Assembly: GCA_004794655.1 (NCBI GenBank)
Contig: SMMW01000554.1
Coordinates: 12,502,501-12,566,500, forward strand
Length of the DNA stretch: 64,000 nt
Direction of reading: 5' to 3'
Source: Marisa cornuarietis
Taxonomy: Eukaryota; Mollusca; Gastropoda; Architaenioglossa; Ampullariidae
The notes beneath the pieces are model-generated. The model ran no database searches, was not told the DNA's origin, and saw only the letters and a list, made by a program, of their open reading frames with translations. The position numbers and the translations under genes were made by a program. Positions 1-11,000 of this stretch are shown here, in pieces; positions within the stretch are counted from its first letter, which is position 1; each line of letters starts with the position of its first letter.

Positions 1-258
1 ACAATGCATGAGTGTATGTGTATATTTGATTGTTTGTGTGTTTGTGTAGTGTTTGTTTGATACCTCCAGGTTTTCGTTTACCTGTTTGTTTTTCAAACCT
101 ATACACAAATAATATTTTTACACGAAACATTGTAATGTATGCCAGTCATTTGAAAAAATGTTTATCTGTAGGTTTCTAAACATAATCTTTTTTCTTTGAT
201 GTACTCTCTCTCTTTCTTTCTAGATATATATATATAGACTCTCTCTTTCTGTCTCTCT

Positions 259-259
<1 letters not shown>

Positions 260-351
<92 letters not shown>
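260..351. repeat. (GT)n microsatellite
   Basis: An almost uninterrupted GT run of about 90 bases, preceded by CT-rich sequence. Spurious His/Thr open frames here are artefacts. Confidence 0.97.
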
Positions 352-352
<1 letters not shown>

Positions 353-484
353 ATATTTTATTTTCACTGTTCCATAATGCAGTTTTGCATTTTTAATTTG
401 TAAAAACGACAACAAACAAATAGGACAGACAAAAAACAGGCAATTCACACACACACACATGTATGTTTGGATAAATTAAAAAAT

Positions 485-557
485 CGCTTACGTGTATTCA
501 ACACACAGTTTCTGAAGTGTCGCTCGAATTCTTCCTTTTTACGATTGTTTTCAGAAC
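485..557 (-). CDS. Possible further exon of the unknown gene (borders approximate)
   Basis: Between a ctgggaaacag acceptor and a gtaagc donor, the minus strand is open for KDFCSENNRKKEEFERHF and RNCVLNT, a helical charged peptide. Its entry phase does not fit the preceding exon directly, so either another exon lies between or the acceptor is misplaced. Confidence 0.3.
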
Positions 558-1189
558 AAAAATCTTTGCTGTTTCCCAGTAAATACAGGATGAGTGTGGG
601 GGGTGTAAGCGATATGTTCAGCCGGTATCGTATGCACTCATGCTTTGATTTTCTTTTAGTCTTGTCCTTTGAATCATCATTTTTGTTCTTCTGTTCTTTT
701 GTTGTCTTTAACAGAACAATATCACAACCATAAAAAACGTAAAACAATGTTAGCTGTCCCTTTGGTAGTCTGGTAGTCTGGTCTCAAATTAAAACTAAAA
801 CTCTGGACACGTCTTATTATACGAAGCAACAGCTTTATCCTGGCTAGCTTGATTTAAAAATGACTACTTTGTGTTTGTAAATTTAGTATATTAGTCATTA
901 ACTTAGCTGCCGCTGCCGAAGAGACAGGTAAATAAAGTTGAAACAAGGTATATCAGGTAGTTTTATCGTTTAAAACTTATCAGCATCTGTATTTACACAA
1001 AACTGTTGCGCGACCTCTACTTGTGTACTATCCGCCTACGAAAAAAGTCTTTTGAATTTTTTTTTAACCAGCAATACTGAAGTAAACTTGGGTTGTGTTC
1101 ATCATGAAGGACGTAAACAGATTTTTTTTTAAAAAAAAAGGAAACTTTACAACAAAATGTAGCTGCACAAGCGAAACACGCATTCCTCT

Positions 1190-2340
1190 AACAGGCATAA
1201 GCCTCCCTGCATATAAATGGATGAACACAGCAACAATTAATGCACAAAAATTATGTGTTATAAACCACATACACACCTACAGACAATATTAATGCTTTAA
1301 TAATTATGTGCAATTAACCACACAAACACACAGCTAATTAGTGCACAGATAACCACGTGCTACTCACTATACACATACGCACAACGTCAAATTAGTTTAC
1401 AGATAACCATATGTTATTTACCACATACACATATATACAAATGTTAAACAAACAATCATGTGTTATTAACCACTTACACACGAATCAATAGCTTACTTGT
1501 TCTAAAAATAGTGCGATGCCTTTGCTAGCTGTTGCTGCTGTTGACTTTTGGTCTTTTGACGGTGCCTGCACGATATAAGAAATGTCACAAGCATTATTTC
1601 ACTTCAAGATATTAAGTTTGATTTTAACAATTTTTACATCATACTTCTTGTTGGGTTAAAAGAAAAATCTAAAGCTAAATCATCTATAAATTGCATCGCC
1701 CAAGAAAGCTATAAACGCTGATGCCTGAAAAATTGTAAAAAAAAAAGTAACATCATTTGCGTATATAACTTTATACGAAGAAGAAAACGTTTTTAACAGC
1801 CCTGTCACTCACACTGTGTATAGTCCATGTTTCACTTAGAATAAAAATGAGAAAGAAATACATTTGTTATCATTTGTTTTTCGACGTTGTAGTGTGACAC
1901 GTGTTTATGAAATAACAACACATATAATCAATCAGAATACTTCTTTTATATTATATTACACACAAACTCTCTATCTATCTATCTATCTACGTACCAGCCC
2001 ACACACATATACATAAATGTAAAGCTGAGCGAGGGACACTACATAAATATGTTCGGTATGACACTAGGATAACAAAGTGGGTTTTACAATTGACGACAGT
2101 GGTGTCAAATAAAAAGGTAAAAAAAGGTAGCATCATTTGCCTAAATAACTTCATATAAAACAGAAAACGTTTTTAAAAGCCCTCTCACTCACACTGTGTA
2201 TACTATGTCTCACTTAGAATACAAATTAGAAGGAAATACATTTATTATAATTTGATTATCGATGTTGTGGTGTGATGCGTGTTTATCACACACACACACA
2301 CACACACCACATAGGGAGAGAACCACAATTAATAAACAAA
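1190..2340. repeat. Duplicated intron blocks of the unknown gene (units 1 and 2)
   Basis: The block 'aacatcatttgc ... cgttttta ... cactcacactgtgtat ... cacttagaat' occurs at about 1745-1920 and again at about 2130-2290, and a third time at 7760-7925. The 'ccctgcatataaatg ... ataaacca' block at about 1205-1270 recurs at 2665-2735 and 6950-7015. The order suggests serial duplication of an intron-exon unit. Confidence 0.75.
1497..1565 (-). CDS. Unknown gene, exon 6 (repeat copy A)
   Basis: A 69-bp phase 0/0 exon, APSKDQKSTAATASKG and IALFLEQ, acceptor tatcgtgcag, donor gtaagc. The acceptor is shifted four codons relative to copy C, because the GT(C/G)-CAG at the repeat start has itself become the AG. 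Confidence 0.5.
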
Positions 2341-4113
2341 CAATCCCGTGTTAATAACCACACACACACACAACTGAAAGCTGCTTTGTCGGAAAAACGC
2401 AGTGTCCGAGAGAGACAGAGATGCAAATTTTTTTTTTTAATGTGACAGTAAAGTATTTGTTTTGGGCTTAGAAATTATATACGTGTTTGGACAGCCTTTG
2501 GGCAATTAAATGTGCTTTGTGGCAAGAACGCGTGAGTGACTGTGTAGTGTGTATGTGTGTGAGTGTGAGTGCGTGCAAATAAAGTTGGTCATTGTCATTG
2601 TCATTGTCCCTTGCATCCTCAAACACGCATGAACTTGTGCGCACGCGTATAAACAGACCCATGCATCCCTGCATATAAATGATTGCTCACAGCCACAATA
2701 AATCCACAAAAACCCATGGGTTATAAACCACCTACGAACAAATGTCACAAAGGGGTGACATGGAGGCTAATAGCCAGAACAGCGCGTGTGGCCGAGTCGC
2801 ACCTGTTGCATGAGTCATAGGGTTATTTTTTTTTAGACAGTGCGAAGAGAAAGGGGAGAGAGTATTTAATTAACTGTTGCCGGCCAGCGTTTCACTTCCC
2901 AGAGAGACACGGCAAGTGCCGAGACATTGAGTGTGGGGAAGTGAAGGCTGCGTCTACCTAGAAAGGTGCGTTATTGTGTTTTTTTAGTATCTCGGATTTG
3001 TTTGCATAAGTTGATTTTTTTTCCTGTTTTTTTAAGAAAGATATAGATATGTATTAGTAATTTTGTTTTGCTGTAATTTTGTTATAGGCGCAGTTAGCTG
3101 GAGTAAGCTGGAATTATTTGTACCCTGGAGAATTTGGCCAGGAGTATTGTCGCTCGTCCCCAAGAGGCAGCGCCATGTGTATAACGCCTGTTCCCCAGAG
3201 AAGGCGTCAATAAAGAGAAGGGTGGGTCGCTCGTCAGGCCCCGAGAGGCAGCGTTCGTGTTGTGAGGTTGGGTGGCTGGTCTCGAGAGACAGCACCATTT
3301 TAAGTGAAACGTTTGTAGTTTGAGATATTTGTGTGTGGAAGAATTTATGTAGTTATTTTTATATCTATACACTCCTCGAATCGTCAGTTTTCCAGTGACT
3401 GCAATTTAAGAATATTATCCAGTGTGAACATCGAAAAGTGACTTTGTGCCGGAGTATAAACTAGTATTCTTTGTTAACAATCAAACTGAGACAACAAACT
3501 TTCTTTTCGACTATTTGATAATTAGATTATTTTGTACCTTAGAATTTCTTTTAAGTATTTTGCCATGTTTTGATGATTTAATTAAATGTATCCAGGCGTG
3601 AAAAAGAGGCAGAGTTGTTTTGTCTTGTTACTTATTAAATTATTATTATGTGAAGAGACTTCGCTGATCGGGCATTCATTATCTCGAAGCAAATCACTAC
3701 AGTTGTGCACCGACACTGACACTACTGTCGTCAATAAGAAAAACCACTTTTAAAAAAATGAAATCTGTTTGGACCATTTAATTATTTCTTTAACTTATTC
3801 AAAACTTTTAAATACAGTTCCAATCTGTAGGGCTGTATTCCAAATTCAGCTGTTTCATTTTTTGGGCAAAAAAATCGCTTGTTGCTGGCTTTCAATACAA
3901 TACCACTTTATTTATCCCCAAGGGCAATTCCAAATAGTTCTCGCACTAGCAGTACTACATACATGATATAAAAATACATGCACATACATGATATAAAAGA
4001 GATAATACATATACATGATATAGGAGGAGACGATACAGACATATACATGATATAAAAAGATAGTGTATGCATGTTGAAATAATCCATTTCTCTCTCTCGC
4101 GCGCGCGCGCGCG

Positions 4114-4159
<46 letters not shown>

Positions 4160-7100
4160 CAGTAAATATAGTGGATGTAGTGGTGACCTTAGGCTAGTAC
4201 GAGTTCACGGCCAGTAGAGTTAATCAGGTGAATGGCACGTGGAATGAATGAATTGCGGTGACGATTGGTTTTGCAAACCTACATCCAGACCGCAAGAGTG
4301 AGAACTCACATGTCAACACATGATCAGAAATAGAGAGGATACGGGAGGCCTTCCTAAGGATTTTCTGATGACAGAAAGCTGCCAAGTTCCTCTGCCTGGT
4401 TCCGGTGATCTTGGAACAGATGTTTACAAGGGAGACAAGACTATTCCTGTTCCCTAGTGAGAGTTTGTGGAACCAGGAGATGAAAAAAAAAACTGATGAG
4501 ACTTTCAATGAAAGATTTGAGTTTCCGTAGGAGGTACAGGCGTTGTTGACTCTTACGGAGGATCATGCAGTCTAGACTTTGACAGTCAAATGGGGGTCGC
4601 GGGTAGCCGCCGCCCGATTGAATGAGGACGAACAGGGAGAGAGTCGCTGTTCCTTGCCGCCGCGATATTGCAGCGACGACCATATGCGACTCATTTCAAG
4701 TCATGACTACAAATTAATAATAATACGGATAGCACATTTTTCAATATTTTTCCAAGAAGGATTCACCATTGACGACAGTGGTGTCAGTGCACTACAGTAG
4801 TGTGATGTGCTTCGAGTTAAGTGAGTACATGATGGCAGTATAATAATAATATGAAGAAAAGAAAAAAGTCAAAATACAAATTCAGAAGAAAATGATGACA
4901 AAATTATTAAATTATAAGATTGTTTAAAGAGAAAAATGATGTTTATTTGCCATTGTAAGATACAATCTTGGCATGTGTATTATCAAGCGGCCATTTTTGT
5001 TTAGTAAACTGGTGGCTAAACTTAGTCGCATGGTTCTGCTTAAAATAAGCAGCTGAGTTTGGGTATCTATCTTGTTCGAGCAAGGTATGGCTCTTTTGGT
5101 AACATTTGACGTTGATAGCTACCTGTTTCATCGGTGATCGATTTACCTTATGGGCTTGGGACAGTTTGACTTCTCTGTCTCGGGACGAAATGGACGAAAT
5201 GGTAGGGCAAAAAGGTCTTGGGGCGAAATGTCCTATGACCACACAAACAATCATTTGTTATTAACCAGTTGACACACGAATGAATCACTTACCTCATCTA
5301 ATACTAGTACGACATCTGTACTTTCTGTTGCTGCTGTTGGATTCGGGTCTTCTTTTGATGGTGCTTGCTCGACCTAACCAATGATACAAGTATTATTTGA
5401 CTTCAAGATATTCACTTTAATTTTACAATTTGCATTATATTTCTTGCTAAGTTTAAAGGAAAACCTGGAAGATAAATAATCTAGCAAAACGCAGTGTCCG
5501 ATAAACACCTGCAAGCACTACGTTCCACACGTGTTCATTCTGACAACAAATCACTAAGACCTGTACGTGGGCACAAACGTTTCTAATATGCGGGTGAACT
5601 AACAATATATTCTTTTACTAAGTAAAAAATGACAAGTTAATCACATATATTATTCTCCAATTAAAATGCCTATAGTAATCACACAGAAAATATCCTTCAC
5701 TGACTCCACTCAAGATCAAATGTCAACAAGCAGTTGATATTAAAAGTCTGTTTTTCTCCAAGTTCTCTCACATACACACTCTTCCTCGATGACGGGACAT
5801 ACACACTCTTCCTTGTTGACGGGTCCTATACGACTTGCTGTTGTTGGGGGGGGGGCTGACAATGCGGACAGTTCCACTATTACAGTCTTGTTCACTGGCG
5901 TTGATCACACAGACAGCACAAATCGACGAAACAACTCCGACAGTCATATCGGCAGACGAGTGTTCAAGTCAATAATAATTCACACAGTAGGTAAGCATAA
6001 TCTAGACAGTTATAAAATCTTCCCAGGAGAACACACAGCAGCTGGGAATTTCGTAAAGCGAGGAACCACACAGTCGCTATCAATAACAGTCCACGCAGTT
6101 AATAGTATTCCACACAGTTAAAAACAATTCTTACCTCTTTCAAATTCTTCCATCCGCCACACTCTAACTTCTGCTTATCGTCCAAATCTTAATCCGCGCA
6201 CTCTATCTAAACATCGGATGGGAAGCGGATGGCCGAGTGGTTAGAGCGCTGGCTCCGAACCGAGAGCGCGCTGGTTCAATTCCCAATAAGCGCAGCAAAC
6301 TTCCCCCAGTCGACCCAGCTGACGGGAATGGGTACCTGACTCCATAGAGGGTTAGGGAAGGTAAGGCAGCGAGGGAGAGGAGATTGGCACCACCCTCATG
6401 TAAATGCTGGCCCCGAGAAAAGTGGGGTCTCTAACACCTCACTCCCCTACGACCTGAAAAGGTTATGGGATGACCTTAACCTTTTTTTATCTAAACATCA
6501 AATTCAGGGGTGACAATCCCTACTCGTACAAAAAAAACACACAAGGGTGACAGCCTCGTTACACCAAACATTCAGGGGTGGTAACCCATGTTCCTAACAG
6601 GAGAACATTAAAAATAAATAAATGGTATCACACATCTTACTGGACTATAACAAGAATTTGAAAGCTGCTTTGTCGGAAAAACATAGTACTCGAAAGAGAT
6701 AGATATGTAATGCCTTAAAAAAAATTAACGATCAAGTATTTGTCTTGGGCTTAGAAATTATATCCGTGTTTGGACAGCCTTTGGGCAATTAAATGTGCTT
6801 TGTGGTAAGAACGCGTGAGTGACTGTGTAGTGTGTGTGTGTGTGAGTGCGTGCGTGCGTGCGTGCGTGTGTGTACGACACCACTAGTGTCCCTTGCATCC
6901 TCAAACACGCATGAACTTGTGCGCACGCGTATAAACAGACACACGTCTCCCTGCATATAAATGAGTGCTCACAGCAACAATAAATCCACACAAAAAACCA
7001 TGGGTTATGAACCACATTCATACGAACAGACAATATTAGCCACATAAACACACAATCAAATTAGTGCACAGCTAACCACGTGTCATTTACCACATACGTA

Positions 7101-7922
7101 TAGACACAAACGGAAGCCGCTCCTGTCGTTCAAAACCATTTCGTTCCACACCAAAAGTCAATTCGTCCCACGTAAGTCCATTTCGTCCCAAGACAGAAAA
7201 GTCAAATCATCCCAAGCCCAGAAGGCGAATCGATCACCGATGAAACAAGTAGCTATTAACGTCAAATATTACCAAAAGAGCCATACATTGTTCGAACAAG
7301 ATAGATACCCAAACTTAGCTGCTTATTTTAAGCAGAAAGTATGGATTGGGCTTGGGGCGATTTGACTTCTCTTTCTTGGGACGAAATGGACCTACGTGGG
7401 ACGAATTGACTTTTGCTGTGGAACAAAATGGTCTTGGGGCGAAATGACTAGTGACCATACAAACAATCATGTGTTATTAACCACTTGACACAGGAATCAA
7501 TCGCTTACTTTCACTAATAAGAGTTCGACTTCTGTGCTTGGTGTTGCTGCTGTTGGAGTCTCTTGTCCTGATGGCGCTTGATTGGTCTAAGCAATGATAC
7601 AAATATTATTTTACTTCAAGATATTTACTTCAATTTTATATTTTGCATCATACTTCTTGCAAGGTTTAAAGAACAATCTGGAAGATAAATAATCTAGCAA
7701 AACCCAGTGTCCGAGAAAGATATAAATGCTGATGCCTTAAATAAAAATATAGAACAAAACGTAACATCATTTGCCTAAATGACTTTATATGAAGAAGAAA
7801 ATGTTTTTTAAAAGACACGTCACTCACACTGTATATTTTATGTTTCACTTAGGATACAAGTGAGAAAGATATACATTTATTATAATTTGTTTTTCGACTT
7901 CGTAGTATGACACGTGTTTATG

Positions 7923-8001
<79 letters not shown>

Positions 8002-11000
8002 CAATCTCTTACTCTCACAAGTACCTGTTGGACGCCCGTGTTCTTTGGTGATGCTGGCTTGACCTAGGCAAAGACAAATAGATTTATTTATTTAAGATCA
8101 TTACCATAAATAAATGATATCATTTCATCCCACACCAAAATTCAATTCATCCTACGTAGGTCCATTTCGTCCCACGTATGGTCCACGTATGGTTGCTGAT
8201 GCTGTGTCCACGTTTGCAGACGTTAACGCCAATATGTCTGACCGCAGTACTGCGCCATGTAGAGCTGCAAGTAGCTTCCTTCTAGTCAGGCCAGGGAAGG
8301 CCAATGCTTAATAGTGTTTGTTTGGTGCAGACCAGCAACCACCAAATCATCTAATATTACAGTGGAAGCCAGTTCTAATTCTTAATTTAGGGCAACTTTG
8401 TGAATTTGGGTTTTGTCACATGATTTGTACAACTGATGGCAGGAAGTTTAGAGGCTGTCACATGAGGTTCTGGTGGAGAAAAACAGCATGGGGAAGTTGT
8501 ACGGGGAACAGGAATGAGGCGGTTGCCTTGTTGCTGATAAGTAGAAAATGAAACAGAGGCACGATTAACTGGGGGTTTGTGGGGAAGTGGAACAGGACGA
8601 CTAATTTTACATAAAACGCATGAACATTGCGACAATATATATATATATACTTTATACACATACATACATACGCAAATAAATGTGCACTCGCAAATGCGCA
8701 TCCACGCACGTATGCACATAAAACTTACATTTTACAGCTTACAAACGCAGTTAATTTGCACTAACACAGATAGAATACATCCACTGAACCTACATATGCA
8801 CGTGTGAACGCCTCTCTTACTTTGATCATTTTTGTAGGGTCCTGTCGGTTGTTTTCGACTTCCTCGGACCTTTTCCTGCTTTCATCTGGTTCGCACTTTG
8901 TACTGTTGATACATTATTGCAGACGAAAATTAATTGATTAATTGATTAGTTCGTACAAATTAGTGCTTAAAAGTGTTATGTAGAATGAACTCACGTGTTA
9001 AGATGTATTAAACATATATCAAGGAGATAAGATTATATTTGTGTGGATGCACGTGTGTACACTTGTGGAAACATGTATGTGTCAATCTGTATGTGCCTGG
9101 AAATACGCTGGTGGTTTCTTAAGACATATATCACAATATGTTACTTTAAAATTCGATTATGAACTCCCCTCCGAAAGCTTGAGAGAGAAGAAAAGAGAAT
9201 TTGACTGTTTCATTCGTCTCATGTAATACCTTACCCAAGTTCATCTGGAACACACTGCCAATGAATTGTCCTCCAGATTTGTTCTGTCTGATTTTGATTC
9301 TCAAGTGTATGGTCTGGTCCATTTGCCTTCTTTCCTGTCGTCTTTCTTTTATTTTGCTGATTGATTCGATCAAAGAAATAGAAAAATACAGATTGGAAAT
9401 TAAGGACAAATGAGTTGCATTACTGAGTGATATCTCTAATCTCACCGAAGGCATCAAGACAGGCATTAACACACGGGAAATTCGCAGAACCACAGCTGTA
9501 ATACTTTGATTGATAAACACATTCTACTGAATAATAATGAAAATATAAAATGCAGCCCAGCCATTCGCAAAAATACGAAAGATCTCGTAAAACAAGATTG
9601 ACCTTTCTATTGAATTCGCATATTATTTTGCTCTATATATTTGAAAAGGTTGAATTGTCTAAGGTTGAAGGTATTATCACGAACGTTATTACTGGTACTT
9701 TACCCGGCCGTGGTATTACTGTGAGCAGATATATAAAGATGGAACAGTTACCACATGTTGCTAGATGAAACAAAGTTCATATTGGCAAAGGAATTATGAC
9801 TGTTAACCTAATAACCGCCGAATAAAATTATTAAACAAATGTATAACTATTAAGTTGTGAGAAAAAGTTTCCTCACCTCTTTAGAGAGAGAGACTGTTAT
9901 TATCCGTGTCTTCCTTTCCTCTTCTTTTTTACTGTCTCCCTTTTCTTTGCCTCCTTCGTTTCCGTGAAATGCTTTAGAATGTTATTCAGTCATGTAACAG
10001 AAAAAAACATAAAGGCAAAAGGAGGCATTCAAATGTTAATTAAATTTTCCCTGATTTAGAACAATGCATGTTTGCATTTTAAGCAAGAAATTGAATAAAG
10101 TGTGTTCATGCATACAGATGGGCACAAGAAATCTGGTTTTAAGTTTTAATTTTCTATTGTTTCATGTATAATCAACTACTCATTGACTTTGTTTAGCAAC
10201 GTCGGAGACTAGAGACCTACTGCTCGAAGTAGAACCATGGCCTTCGTCCTGGATTATACAAAATGCGCCTTCTTCCTGACAAAAAAAATCTAGGACACAA
10301 ATCGGAAGGAACCGTATTTTGTCTTTTGTTTGAATCCGAGAATAAAGCAGCGCGATAATAATTATCTACTTTCAGCTGTTAAGTGCTTGGTCAGTGAGAC
10401 GGTGCGCTGGCTTATTCCTGGGGCTGATTTCATGTGAAGTCCTTAAAATAAATCTAAAGTTGCCGGGCACAAACTTAACATTTCCGCCTCACATTAGCAT
10501 AAACCAACAGAGATTTTCACAATGTCAGTCAGTTAAAGTAATGACACGTGTCTCATGAGACCCAGCCTCTGCTCTACCCCTAACAAAGACTTAACGACAA
10601 GTGAAGGAAATTACAACAAAGGAAAGATGTCATGAGCATGAAAGTTAAACAAAATACACACATACAGTGGTACCTTGAGATAGCTCGTATCTCAAACGAT
10701 TCATTCCCGTTTAAAATAACTGAAATAAAATTAATCCGTTCCAATCCCGAGAAAAATCCCCAAACTATCTTTCACCCACAACACCAGAAGCTTCTCAATT
10801 TCTTCACTGATATTTTCCTTAGTTGGTACAGAATTTTAGTTCATTTCGGTGGATTTGCACCTCTGATTGCATCCTTTTGTATAAGCATGATGCAAATTGT
10901 GGATGTACTGCGGTCGTAGATCGCAAGATCCATCACTCGTACACCACGCTCATATTTTTCTATTATTTCTTGCTTTAGTTCTATCGCCATCATTCTCTTC

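Noticed and set aside
176..460. Open frames composed of His/Thr or Cys/Val runs (also at 3908-4154, 43730-43998, 45075-45466)
   Set aside because: They are translations of CA/GT microsatellites.
6216..6290. Candidate tRNA gene
   Set aside because: It has A and B boxes, but no complete cloverleaf was confirmed, and the target duplication and long unrelated body show it is a SINE head.
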